A DNA stretch of 64,000 nucleotides from Mucilaginibacter ginkgonis (lineage in GTDB: Bacteria > Bacteroidota > Bacteroidia > Sphingobacteriales > Sphingobacteriaceae): positions 1,984,001 to 2,048,000 of the forward strand of contig NZ_CP066775.1 of NCBI RefSeq assembly GCF_009754905.2. Reading direction: 5' to 3'. Numbering within the stretch: the first letter of the stretch is position 1; each line of letters starts with the position of its first letter. Shown here one piece after another: positions 7,824-14,983 of this stretch. The notes under the pieces were generated by a model. It had not been told where the DNA came from, ran no database searches, and saw only the letters and a program-made list of their open reading frames with translations. The translations under genes and the position numbers were made by a program.

Positions 7824-8978
7824 ATGAAAAACACCAATCACCTAAAGCGTTATGCATTGCCAGGCTTTGCAGTAATCGCGTTGTTGTTTGCTTCCTGCGC
7901 CGGCAATGGCAGTAAAACAACAACAGACAGCACATCTGTGAAAGACTCTTCATTCACAGATTCCAGTGCAAAAAATAACCTGATAGATTCTATCAAACCA
8001 ACCGGACCGGCTCCTGCATGGGCGCCCGATATTAAACCGCAGATGGCGGCCGTAATCGAGAAGTTAGCCAGCTATGGCGACAAACCTATTCCGCAATTAA
8101 CAGCGGCTGAAGCCCGAAAGAACCACACCCCTACCGACGCGGTGATGGATATCATGAAACAATATGGTATACCCACACCAATGCCGGCTATAGATACAGC
8201 GGGTAAAGAAATACCTGTTGACGGCGGCAACATTCACTTGCGCATTTACACACCAAAAGGCAACGGCCCTTTCCCGGTAATTGTATATTACCACGGTGGC
8301 GGCTTTGTGATAGCTAACATTGATGTGTACAATGCTTCTGCACAAACCTTGGCAGATAAAGTGGGTGCTGTGGTAGTTTCAGTAGCGTACCGTTTAGCGC
8401 CCGAGCACAAATTTCCAACAGCGCATAACGATGCTTTCGCAGCTTACCAATGGGTAGTTAAAAACGCGGCATCCATAAAAGGAGATCCTAAAAAGATAGC
8501 TACAGTTGGTGAAAGTGCCGGCGGTAACTTAGCCGTAAACATGGCAATCATGGCCCGCGATAAAGGGATAATGTTGCCTACCGCTATAGTTGCCGTTTAC
8601 CCGGTTGCAGGCTCTGACATGACAACCCCTTCATATCAAAAAAATGCTTCGGCAAAACCATTGGATAAACCAATGATGATGTGGTTTGTGAAAAACTATC
8701 TGAATAATATGGGCGAAGGTAAAGATCCACGTATCAACCTGGTAGCCGCTAACCTCAAAGGTTTGCCGCCAACAACCGTTATTACCGATGAGATAGACCC
8801 GCTGCAAAGCGAAGGCATGACCTTGGTTGAAAAACTAAAAGCCGCGGGGGTAAAAACTGACAGCAAAAACTGGAATGGCGTAACCCACGAATTTTTTGGA
8901 ATGGGCACCGTTGTTCCCGAAGCCAAAGAGGCCGAAATGTATGCTGTGCAGCAACTAAAAACTGCATTTGGTAAATAA
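7824..8978 (+). CDS. Lipoprotein alpha/beta-hydrolase (HSL-type esterase)
   Basis: A 384-residue hydrolase. The signal sequence ends at a lipobox (LLFASC, Cys25), so it is an envelope lipoprotein. A Ser/Thr/Asp/Lys-rich linker (~residues 26-60) precedes the catalytic domain. The oxyanion motif HGGGF, nucleophile motif GESAGG, and acid and base in TDEIDPL and GVTHEFFG identify the hormone-sensitive-lipase (family IV) esterases, which act on short acyl esters. ATG 7824 gives a clean signal peptide; the longer start adds nothing. The linker composition resembles the small lipoproteins 1-3 kb downstream. Confidence 0.88.
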   Translation: MKNTNHLKRYALPGFAVIALLFASCAGNGSKTTTDSTSVKDSSFTDSSAKNNLIDSIKPTGPAPAWAPDIKPQMAAVIEKLASYGDKPIPQLTAAEARKNHTPTDAVMDIMKQYGIPTPMPAIDTAGKEIPVDGGNIHLRIYTPKGNGPFPVIVYYHGGGFVIANIDVYNASAQTLADKVGAVVVSVAYRLAPEHKFPTAHNDAFAAYQWVVKNAASIKGDPKKIATVGESAGGNLAVNMAIMARDKGIMLPTAIVAVYPVAGSDMTTPSYQKNASAKPLDKPMMMWFVKNYLNNMGEGKDPRINLVAANLKGLPPTTVITDEIDPLQSEGMTLVEKLKAAGVKTDSKNWNGVTHEFFGMGTVVPEAKEAEMYAVQQLKTAFGK

Positions 8979-8998
8979 TAATTTGAGGTAAGTGTAAT

Positions 8999-9041
8999 GA
9001 TGTGCTAAACGGTACAGTAATTGTATTTTGTTTAGCACATC
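8999..9041. repeat. 12-bp perfect inverted repeat in the leader of the small lipoprotein gene
   Basis: GATGTGCTAAAC (8999-9010) pairs exactly with GTTTAGCACATC (9030-9041) around a 19-nt loop and is followed by ACTTTT. It may end the esterase transcript. It sits only 18 bp before the next start codon, so it could also be a leader hairpin or operator for that gene. Confidence 0.7.
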
Positions 9042-9059
9042 ACTTTTAAACATTTACTT

Positions 9060-9224
9060 ATGAAACGTTTACCTATACTTTTGTTCGCGATAGCCATGAT
9101 GTTCTTTAATGGCTGCGCCGTTGCAGGCGGCATTTTTAAAGGCGGGGTAGCAATTGGCGTCATTGGCGTTGTGGTTGTTATCCTGGTCATCATCTGGCTG
9201 TTCTCTTTATTCAGAGGCAAATAA
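9060..9224 (+). CDS. Small putative lipoprotein / membrane peptide
   Basis: A 54-residue protein. It opens with a signal sequence and lipobox-like site (MMFFNGC), followed by a Gly-rich turn (GGIFKGG), a second long hydrophobic segment (residues ~29-48) and a basic end (SLFRGK). Bacteroidota carry many such tiny lipoproteins of unknown role. A strong inverted repeat precedes it. I infer an inner-membrane or periplasm-facing peptide, perhaps stress related given its DUF2383 neighbour. Confidence 0.62.
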   Translation: MKRLPILLFAIAMMFFNGCAVAGGIFKGGVAIGVIGVVVVILVIIWLFSLFRGK

Positions 9225-9271
9225 TTACATTTTTAACTACAACTGACTTATTTACAAAACACTTAATTATC

Positions 9272-9733
9272 ATGGAAAATACACAAGCAACCATCGAAAC
9301 ATTAAACGATCTGATCAAAATCAACAATGACCGTATAGAGGGTTATGAAAAAGCGACCAATGATCTTGCCGATGGTGACACGGATTTGAAAGATCTTTTT
9401 ACCAGCCTTATCGGCGAGAGCCAGCAAAATAAAATGGCATTGGGTACAGAGATCCAGGCACTGGGTGCAGATATAGATAACACTACCAGCACCAGTGGTT
9501 CATTACACAGAACCTGGTTAGATATTAAAGCGGCATTTACCGGTCACAGTACCAAAAGCGTTTTAGAAGAATGCGAATTTGGTGAAGATGCTATTAAAAA
9601 AGCTTATGCAAAGGCTTTAGAGATGGAGCACCTACCGGCATATATCCGCGATCTGCTGGCCGAGCAAAAAACCGCTATCGATGCAGCGCATGATGATGTT
9701 AAAGCACTTCGTGACAGCTACGAAAACGCTTAA
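9272..9733 (+). CDS. PA2169-type four-helix bundle protein (DUF2383)
   Basis: A 153-residue all-helical soluble protein. The sequence shows the DUF2383 pattern: TLNDLIKINNDRIEGYEKA, then GTEIQALGAD, GSLHRTWLDIKAA and VLEECEFGEDAIKKAYAKAL near the C-terminal helices. The fold is a ferritin-like bundle; no enzymatic activity is established. Bacteroidota often carry it among stress genes. It lies 47 bp after the small lipoprotein and may share its transcript. Confidence 0.85.
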   Translation: MENTQATIETLNDLIKINNDRIEGYEKATNDLADGDTDLKDLFTSLIGESQQNKMALGTEIQALGADIDNTTSTSGSLHRTWLDIKAAFTGHSTKSVLEECEFGEDAIKKAYAKALEMEHLPAYIRDLLAEQKTAIDAAHDDVKALRDSYENA

Positions 9734-9806
9734 CCGAAATAGATTTAATAGTGGAGTATGTGAGCGAAAACGCTTAATATTGTGCTATTATAATCAATTA
9801 CTATAA

Positions 9807-10133
9807 ATGAAAAATTTTAAGCTTATAATTTGTGGTGTAGCCGGCGCAGCGTTGTTTAGTGCCTGCAACGGTGATCATGCCACCCGCAGCGGGATCGATA
9901 CTGCCAGTGCTACTGCAATTGGCCCTAATTATGATGTACGGACTAATATCGATACATCTAAAACAACAAATGGTATGGGTGATGCGACGCTGTTAGATAA
10001 TACTGCGTCTGGCGGTGTATTAGTAGTTAAAGATACTACCCACATGAAGGTACGTTCTGTAGCTGTACCAACATCTGCACCTGCAACAGCGGCTACTCCG
10101 GCACCTGCAGATAGCACTGCTGCAAAGAAATAA
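9807..10133 (+). CDS. Small lipoprotein of unknown function
   Basis: A 108-residue protein with a signal peptide and lipobox ALFSAC (Cys20). The mature part is low in complexity: Asp/Thr/Ser-rich first, then Ala/Pro/Thr-rich, ending PADSTAAKK. It resembles the three minus-strand lipoproteins next to it in composition but not closely in sequence, and it lacks their GGGTTACC promoter. Nothing catalytic is visible. Its transcript ends at a terminator shared face-to-face with the next gene. Confidence 0.65.
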   Translation: MKNFKLIICGVAGAALFSACNGDHATRSGIDTASATAIGPNYDVRTNIDTSKTTNGMGDATLLDNTASGGVLVVKDTTHMKVRSVAVPTSAPATAATPAPADSTAAKK

Positions 10134-10150
10134 GCAAAATTTAGATCATA

Positions 10151-10186
10151 AAAAAGCCGCTCTGAAAATTCAAAGCGGCTTTTTCG
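10151..10186. terminator. Bidirectional terminator between convergent lipoprotein genes
   Basis: AAAAAGCCGCT and AGCGGCTTTTT form a long stem around CTGAAAATTCAA, with A-runs and T-runs on both sides, so it can serve the 9807 gene (plus) and the 10412 gene (minus). Confidence 0.9.
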
Positions 10187-10202
10187 TTTAAGAAAACGAA
10201 AA

Positions 10203-10412
10203 TTACATTTTCTTAGTAGTGTCTTTTGCAGCTTTAGTAGTGTCAGCTAATTTAGCGCTGTCTTTCTTTACTGAATCCATTTTGTTAGAAGAATCAGCTT
10301 TGATTGAATCAGTTTTAGCTGAATCAGCAGTAGAAGCTGAACCGCTACCTTTACAAGCAACCATTGAAGTAAGAGCTAAGGCAACAACGCCTAATTTGAA
10401 TGCATTTTTCAT
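10203..10412 (-). CDS. Small Lys/Asp/Ser/Thr-rich lipoprotein (copy 1)
   Basis: A 69-residue protein. The signal peptide ends in lipobox SMVAC (Cys20). The mature chain is a low-complexity run of D-S-K units (DSAKTDS, KKDSAK) ending KDTTKKM, shared with the copy at 10882. It is probably disordered and lipid-anchored in the envelope. ATG 10412 gives the signal peptide; a longer in-frame start does not. The promoter signature GGGTTACC-N15-TATTAA lies at 10448-10476, matching those of its two paralogues and the sigma factor gene, so I infer it belongs to that sigma regulon. Confidence 0.7.
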   Translation of the reverse strand: MKNAFKLGVVALALTSMVACKGSGSASTADSAKTDSIKADSSNKMDSVKKDSAKLADTTKAAKDTTKKM

Positions 10413-10447
10413 TGTTAATTTTTTAATAAGTGAGTAATAGTTTCCAT

Positions 10448-10476
10448 TTAATACTACAAACAAAAAAAGGTAACCC
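10448..10476 (-). promoter_or_regulatory. Putative ECF promoter of lipoprotein copy 1
   Basis: On the minus strand GGGTTACC (10476-10469) is followed after exactly 15 nt by TATTAA (10453-10448), 35 nt before the ATG. The GGGTTACC half is also the arm of the preceding gene's terminator stem (AAAAGGTAA/TTACCTTTT, 10464-10505). Confidence 0.65.
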
Positions 10477-10505
10477 TAAAAATTAAAAATTTTTAAAGAT
10501 TACCT
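10463..10505 (-). terminator. AT-rich terminator of lipoprotein copy 2, overlapping the next promoter
   Basis: On the minus strand TAAAAGGTAA (from 10505) pairs with TTACCTTTTTTT around an A/T-rich loop. The second arm contains the -35-like element of the copy 1 promoter. Confidence 0.6.
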
Positions 10506-10529
10506 TTTATAATTAACAATTACAGCTTT

Positions 10530-10790
10530 TTAGCTTTTAGCTTCCTTTTTTACGCTGGTTTTGGTAACCGTTTTCTTTACAGAAATTGTGTCTTTTTTAA
10601 CATTGCTGGTATCAACAGATGCAGTATCCGTTTTAACGGTATCGGTTTTAACTGTTGAGTCTGCAGTTACTTTCACTGATGAGTCTGCTTTCGCAGTATC
10701 TGAACCATCTTTGCTACCGTTGCCGCTGCATGCTGCTAATGATAATGAAACTACTAAAATTGCTACGGAACTTCTTAATAAATTTTTCAT
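10530..10790 (-). CDS. Small Thr/Lys/Asp/Val-rich lipoprotein (copy 2)
   Basis: An 86-residue protein. The signal peptide ends in lipobox LSLAAC (Cys21). The mature chain is a TDTVKTDT-type low-complexity repeat with a basic C-terminus (KKEAKS). Composition and gene layout make it a paralogue of the flanking copies, though its C-terminus differs from the KDTTKKM of the other two. The promoter signature GGGTTACC-N16-TATTAA is at 10808-10837, 17 nt before ATG, embedded in a terminator hairpin. I infer control by the adjacent sigma factor. Function unknown. Confidence 0.7.
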   Translation of the reverse strand: MKNLLRSSVAILVVSLSLAACSGNGSKDGSDTAKADSSVKVTADSTVKTDTVKTDTASVDTSNVKKDTISVKKTVTKTSVKKEAKS

Positions 10791-10807
10791 AGTTAGTTGT
10801 TTTACAG

Positions 10808-10837
10808 TTAATACTTTAAAACAAAAAAAGGTAACCC
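10808..10837 (-). promoter_or_regulatory. Putative ECF promoter of lipoprotein copy 2
   Basis: GGGTTACC (10837-10830) and TATTAA (10813-10808) on the minus strand are separated by 16 nt. TATTAA ends 17 nt before the ATG. Confidence 0.65.
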
Positions 10838-10856
10838 AAAAGGGTTACCTTTTTTT
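10823..10856 (-). terminator. Terminator of lipoprotein copy 3, overlapping the copy 2 promoter
   Basis: AAAAAAAGGTAACCC and its exact complement form a 15-bp stem with a 4-nt loop. It ends the 11088 transcript, and one arm is the -35-like element for the next gene. Confidence 0.9.
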
Positions 10857-10881
10857 AAAAGACCTAGTCTTAAAAGACTAA

Positions 10882-11088
10882 TTACATTTTTTTAGTAGTG
10901 TCTTTCATCATTTTGCTGGTATCAGACATTTTACCAGTGTCAGTTTTAACTGTGCTATCTACAGTAGTAGTTGTAGTAGCAGAATCAATTTTAGTTGAGT
11001 CTGTAGTGCTTGATGATTTGTCACCAGAGCATGAAGCGAATGATACAGCTACGATAGCAACTAATGCTAATTTTGCGAAAGTTTTCAT
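10882..11088 (-). CDS. Small Thr/Ser/Asp/Lys-rich lipoprotein (copy 3)
   Basis: A 68-residue protein. The signal peptide ends in lipobox SFASC (Cys20). The mature part is a Thr/Asp/Ser/Lys repeat ending KDTTKKM, identical to the end of copy 1. It starts 140 bp from, and divergent to, the sigma factor gene. Its promoter signature GGGTTACC-N15-TATTAA (11127-11155) matches the one before the sigma gene, so both may be switched on together. No known domain. The disordered, charged chain may interact with peptidoglycan, metal ions or the outer membrane, but this is speculation. Confidence 0.7.
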   Translation of the reverse strand: MKTFAKLALVAIVAVSFASCSGDKSSSTTDSTKIDSATTTTTVDSTVKTDTGKMSDTSKMMKDTTKKM

Positions 11089-11126
11089 AATTAAATGTTA
11101 AAGTTATTAATTTATTGTTACAGTAG

Positions 11127-11155
11127 TTAATACCGCAAAAGGCAAAAGGTAACCC
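11127..11155 (-). promoter_or_regulatory. Putative ECF promoter of lipoprotein copy 3
   Basis: GGGTTACC (11155-11148), 15 nt, then TATTAA (11132-11127) on the minus strand, 38 nt before ATG. It is back to back with the sigma gene's own copy across an AT-rich spacer. Confidence 0.68.
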
Positions 11156-11196
11156 GTTTAACTTTAAATTTTTTTATAAATTATTTTACCAATATT

Positions 11197-11225
11197 GGGT
11201 TACCATTGCCTGTAAAATGTATTAA
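11197..11225 (+). promoter_or_regulatory. Putative autoregulatory ECF promoter of the sigma factor gene
   Basis: GGGTTACC (11197-11204), 15 nt, TATTAA (11220-11225). The TATTAA ends only 3 nt before the GTG at 11229, so either the mRNA is leaderless or a later GTG (11238) is the true start. Confidence 0.62.
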
Positions 11226-11228
11226 GAA

Positions 11229-11798
11229 GTGAGTAAGGTGTTAAAAGGTTCAGCTCCAGCAGATAGTGAAGTAGTACTCGGCATTCTCAACAACCACGAT
11301 GAGGTTTTAGAGAAACTGTATTTGGCTTATTTCCCGATGATAGTTCAGTTTATCATCAATAATAATGGCACTACAGATGACGCCAAGGATATATATCAGG
11401 AAGCGATCATCGTTCTTTACAATAAAATAAAAAGCGGCGATTTTGAGCTTAGCAGTAAGCTAAAAACGTTTATATATTCCGTGTGTCGACGCTTGTGGCT
11501 TAAGCGGTTGCACCAGATGAGCAGGTTTGACGGTGATGTCCGCGATTTTCAGGACTTTTTACCGGCCGATGATGATCTGGAAAAGCACGATGAGCGCGAC
11601 ATGCAATTCAAGAAAATGGAAGGCGCACTTTCATTGCTCGGCGAACCATGTAAAACCATCATTGAGGATTTTTACATGAACGAGCGGTCTATGCAGGATA
11701 TCTGCGAACGTTTTGGCTATACAAATGCAGATAATGCCAAAACGCAAAAATACAAGTGTTTGCAAAGGCTTAAAAAGTTGTTTTTTGAGCATAAATGA
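11229..11798 (+). CDS. ECF-like sigma-70 family RNA polymerase sigma factor
   Basis: A 189-residue sigma factor. Region 2 spans roughly residues 25-95 (LEKLYLAYFPMIVQFI, DDAKDIYQEAIIVLYNKI, LKTFIYSVCRRLWLKRL) and region 4 residues ~128-185 (LGEPCKTIIEDFYMNERSMQDICERFGY, then AKTQKYKCLQRLKKLF). Regions 1 and 3 are absent, as in ECF factors. GTG 11229 is the nominal start, but GTG 11238 is possible because the likely -10 box lies only 3 nt upstream of the first. It precedes an anti-sigma/protease gene by 10 bp and shares a promoter signature with three small lipoprotein genes, which suggests autoregulation and a local envelope regulon. Confidence 0.88.
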   Translation: MSKVLKGSAPADSEVVLGILNNHDEVLEKLYLAYFPMIVQFIINNNGTTDDAKDIYQEAIIVLYNKIKSGDFELSSKLKTFIYSVCRRLWLKRLHQMSRFDGDVRDFQDFLPADDDLEKHDERDMQFKKMEGALSLLGEPCKTIIEDFYMNERSMQDICERFGYTNADNAKTQKYKCLQRLKKLFFEHK

Positions 11799-11808
11799 AA
11801 AAAGGGTT

Positions 11809-12909
11809 ATGACGAACAGAAATTTACAGGACGATATAGAGCGCTATCTCCGCGGCGAAATGAACGCGGATGAGCGGGCTGCCTTTGAGTTGTTACGAAA
11901 AGACAACGAAGAAGTTAAGGCTGCCTTTGCCGAGCATAAGCAATTTGTGGGCTTGATGAAGCAGGTTAAAGAGCGCCGCGAACTTGAGACTCGTCTTAAC
12001 GCGATCCATACCGCAATTGACGTTGATGCCTTAGAAGAAGAGTACACAGAACGCCCGCCGTTCATTGTTCAGCTTTGGCGTAACCACCACTCAAAAATAT
12101 CTGTAGCGGCATCAGTAGCTATATTTGCCATGCTGGCTACGCTGTTCTTTACTGGATACTTCCGCAGTGCCAATTCAAATTACACGCAGTTACGCATGCA
12201 GGTAGAAAACTATAAGCGCTCGACAGAAAAGTTGAACCGTTCTACTAATGCCTTGTTGAACGATATAAAAACAGGCAAAAAATATGAGCCTGCACGCTTT
12301 GGCGGTACCGGCTTCGCAATAACATCTACAGGTTATTTAGTTACCAATTTCCATGTGGTGAATGACGCGGACGCGGTTTATGTACAAAATGCTGCCGGCG
12401 AAACATTTCATGCACGTGTGATCTATACAGAGCCGCAGTATGACGTAGCTGTGCTACGAATTGACGATTCGACCTTCCACAACCAGACACCATTGCCTTA
12501 TGCTTTTAAAAAGGCAGAAAGTTCTTTAGGCGAAGATGTGAGTACTTTAGGCTATCCGGGTAATGTATTGACATTCGGGTCGGGTTATTTATCATCTGCA
12601 AATGGGTTCCACGATGACAGTACTGCCTACCAGGTATCTATCCCGGTTAATCCGGGTAACAGCGGCGGACCGCTTTTAGATGGAAAGGGCAATGTTATCG
12701 GGCTGATAAGCGGTAAACGCAGTTTAATGGAAGGTGAAGCATTTGCTGTGAAATCACAATTTTTATTAAAAGCAATAAAAAACATCCCTGCTGATTCATT
12801 GACGCAGAAAATATCCTTCAACAGCAAAAGCTCATTGACTGGGTTGAACCGCGTTCAGCAGATCAAAAAGATGCAGAACTATGTATACCTGGTTAAGGTT
12901 TATAATTAA
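11809..12909 (+). CDS. Anti-sigma-like domain fused to a periplasmic trypsin-like protease
   Basis: A 366-residue protein. Residues ~5-60 (DDIERYLRGEMNADERAAFE...) have the pattern of the N-terminal anti-sigma helices in Bacteroidota, without a visible zinc site. One membrane helix (~97-115) follows, then a trypsin/HtrA-type serine protease (~160-320). His182 lies in TNFHVV, Asp212 in YDVAVLRI and Ser285 in GNSGGPLL. No PDZ domain follows. The topology puts the anti-sigma part in the cytoplasm and the protease in the periplasm. It sits 10 bp after the sigma gene, so it is almost certainly that factor's regulator. ATG 11809 is chosen because the longer frame overlaps the sigma gene. The fusion merges the roles that DegS and RseA split in E. 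coli; this is inference. Confidence 0.82.
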   Translation: MTNRNLQDDIERYLRGEMNADERAAFELLRKDNEEVKAAFAEHKQFVGLMKQVKERRELETRLNAIHTAIDVDALEEEYTERPPFIVQLWRNHHSKISVAASVAIFAMLATLFFTGYFRSANSNYTQLRMQVENYKRSTEKLNRSTNALLNDIKTGKKYEPARFGGTGFAITSTGYLVTNFHVVNDADAVYVQNAAGETFHARVIYTEPQYDVAVLRIDDSTFHNQTPLPYAFKKAESSLGEDVSTLGYPGNVLTFGSGYLSSANGFHDDSTAYQVSIPVNPGNSGGPLLDGKGNVIGLISGKRSLMEGEAFAVKSQFLLKAIKNIPADSLTQKISFNSKSSLTGLNRVQQIKKMQNYVYLVKVYN

Positions 12910-12992
12910 TTATCCTTTAACCTCCGGAAATGGGGAATTAAAAAACTAAGCTTCTGTAAAAAGGCTTTTTTTTGTTTTAGATAGAAAGGTTC

Positions 12993-13121
12993 TGCCGAAC
13001 TTGTTTCGGCATCCCATAGGCTGATCAGAAGAAATTTGAAAATGAATATGGTTACCGTAAAAGAGATTCTTTAGAATTTTCCTACGAGATTGCCGCGTCG
13101 CCGCGCTCCTCGCAATAACAA
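12993..13121. repeat. Dispersed palindromic repeats between convergent genes
   Basis: A hairpin TGCCGAA/TTCGGCA (12993-13011) belongs to the same family as the copies at 48043-48061 and 48105-48123. A second fragment, GAGATTGC...CGCAAT (13087-13116), resembles the CATTGCGAG element at 45211-45337. There is no coding content between 12910 and 13165. Confidence 0.7.
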
Positions 13122-13165
13122 GTTGGTGTTTTATCCCAAACGATTCTTGGTTCTTGGCTCTAAAA

Positions 13166-14350
13166 TCACCTATCCACCTCTCCCAGCACTATATCAATAG
13201 AACCAAGGATAGCAATCAGGTCGGCGATCATTACACCCTTAGACAGCTCAGATATTACCGATAAATTATTAAAACTCGGCCCGCGGGATTTCACACGCTG
13301 TGGTATTTCAGTTTTCCCATCGGCTACAAAATAGAACCCCAGCTCTCCGCGCGGGCTCTCTGCGCGCATGTAATACTCCTGCGCTTTGGGTATGATCTTG
13401 CGGGGAAGTTTTGCGCGGGGATCGAAATCCGGTGTGCGTTTCAAATCCGTAAGCAAACGGTTACTACACTGCTCGATCATCTTAAGCGACTCGGTGATCT
13501 CATCTACGCGAACTTTATAGCGGTCCCAGCAGTCACCAACAGATCCCATTTCACCTTTACCTACAGGGATGTCAAATTCCAACTCGGGGTAGGCGGAATA
13601 GTTATCTATCCTGCGCAAATCCCATTTCACTCCGCTACCACGCAAAACAGGGCCGCTGCAGCCATAATTAATGGCAACATCAATTGGCAGCACGCCAACG
13701 TTTGCCGTGCGGCTAATGAATATCTGATTATCCGTGAGCAACTGGTTAAGTTCTTTTAGCTTCGGTTTAAAGTAGGTTACAAACTCCAGGCACCGTTCTT
13801 CAAAACCTACCGGCAAATCGTAAAATAACCCGCCAATCCATATATAATTGTACAGCAGCCTTGAGCCCGATGCCCATTCCAGCATACTTGTAATATGTTC
13901 CCGGTCGCGGAAACACCAAAGGAACGGTGTAAAAGCGCCAATGTCTATTCCATAAGTCCCTAAAGCTATAAGATGTGAACTGATGCGGTTCAACTCGCAA
14001 ACCAAAACGCGGATATATTCCACCCGTTTGGGGATGTCATTGTCTATACCCAGCATACGCTCTACCCCCATCACCCAGGCATGGCTGTTGTTCATGGAAG
14101 CCAGGTAATCCATTCGGTCTGTAAACGGAATGGTTTGCTGATAAGTTAAGGACTCGGCATGCTTTTCAAAACAACGATGAAGGTAACCCATGTGAGGAAT
14201 GGCTTCCTTTACTATTTCACCGTCCGTTATCAATTCCAGCCGCAAAACGCCATGAGTTGACGGATGCTGTGGCCCCATATTGAGCACCATATCCTCTGTC
14301 GCGGCAGCGGCAATTTTATCTTGGTATGCTTTTAATGCGTTGTTTTGCAC
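13166..14350 (-). CDS. nuoD: NADH-quinone oxidoreductase subunit D
   Basis: The 49-kDa subunit of complex I, in the peripheral arm near the quinone site. The protein shows [15 protein letters not shown], the quinone-pocket [25 protein letters not shown], and the ending [34 protein letters not shown] C-terminus typical of NuoD. The frame is open up to 14410, but the first 20 codons lie in or beside a dispersed repeat (14365-14442). GTG 14350, preceded by GGAAA, is therefore preferred and gives a 394-residue protein of normal length. nuoC lies upstream in the same direction. The other nuo genes are not in the window. Confidence 0.93.
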   Translation of the reverse strand: MQNNALKAYQDKIAAAATEDMVLNMGPQHPSTHGVLRLELITDGEIVKEAIPHMGYLHRCFEKHAESLTYQQTIPFTDRMDYLASMNNSHAWVMGVERMLGIDNDIPKRVEYIRVLVCELNRISSHLIALGTYGIDIGAFTPFLWCFRDREHITSMLEWASGSRLLYNYIWIGGLFYDLPVGFEERCLEFVTYFKPKLKELNQLLTDNQIFISRTANVGVLPIDVAINYGCSGPVLRGSGVKWDLRRIDNYSAYPELEFDIPVGKGEMGSVGDCWDRYKVRVDEITESLKMIEQCSNRLLTDLKRTPDFDPRAKLPRKIIPKAQEYYMRAESPRGELGFYFVADGKTEIPQRVKSRGPSFNNLSVISELSKGVMIADLIAILGSIDIVLGEVDR

Positions 14351-14364
14351 TTTCCAATTTTTAT

Positions 14365-14442
14365 TGTCATTCAGAGCGTAGCGAAGAATCTTATTCAGTA
14401 TTGCATTCACACATAAGATGCTTCGACAGGGTCAGCATGACA
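14365..14442. repeat. Dispersed inverted-repeat element inserted between nuoC and nuoD
   Basis: The element runs from TGTCATTC to GCATGACA with an internal AGCGTAGCGAAGAATC and GATGCTTCGAC. It sits in the 5' leader of nuoD, inside what should be an operon. It may form a hairpin that changes nuoD translation or stability. Confidence 0.7.
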
Positions 14443-14482
14443 TGGTGGATTAAATTCGAAATTGAACATTCGAAATCCAAAT

Positions 14483-14983
14483 TTAATCGATCTTTATCCC
14501 TTTGTAATACTCTGCATTTTTATAATCCTTTCGTAACGGAAAACCTTCCCAATCATCAGGCAACAATATTCGTCTCAAATCGGGGTGGCCTTCAAAGTAA
14601 ATCCCTACCAGATCATAGGCCTCTCGCTCATGCCAATCGGCAGTACGGTAAACTTCATTGACGCTTAAAAACACCGGCAGATTTTCAAAGCTGCGGTCGG
14701 TGTGATCCTTCATTACTTTTAAAGTCAATTGCGTTTGATATGGAATTGACGTTAGATTATAAACCACACTAAATTTGCCTATCTCTGGGCCATGATCGAT
14801 CCCGCTTAAACACGCTAAAAAATCAAAATAGGTCAATGGGTTATCGCGTAGTTCGCGCATCACATCAACTATCTTATCCGGCTGAATGGTCAAAACAGAT
14901 TGCAAGCCTGGCGTTTCCTCCGCAATTACCACCCCTTCACCTACCTTGGCAATCAATAAAGCCTTGATCTCGTCGACTGTCAT
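14483..14983 (-). CDS. nuoC: NADH-quinone oxidoreductase subunit C
   Basis: A 166-residue 30-kDa-type subunit of complex I. Family motifs are clear: YFDFLACLSGIDHG, FSVVYNLTSI, NEVYRTADWHEREAYDLVGIYFEGHPDLRRILLPDDWEGFPLRKDY. It is a separate protein, not fused to NuoD. Its start overlaps the pdxH stop by 4 bp, so the two are translationally coupled. nuoD follows 132 bp later with a repeat between. Confidence 0.94.
   Translation of the reverse strand: MTVDEIKALLIAKVGEGVVIAEETPGLQSVLTIQPDKIVDVMRELRDNPLTYFDFLACLSGIDHGPEIGKFSVVYNLTSIPYQTQLTLKVMKDHTDRSFENLPVFLSVNEVYRTADWHEREAYDLVGIYFEGHPDLRRILLPDDWEGFPLRKDYKNAEYYKGIKID

Noticed and set aside
14182..14189. GGTAACCC inside nuoD, resembling the sigma signature
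   Set aside because: No TATTAA at 15-16 nt, and it is within coding sequence with no gene start nearby.
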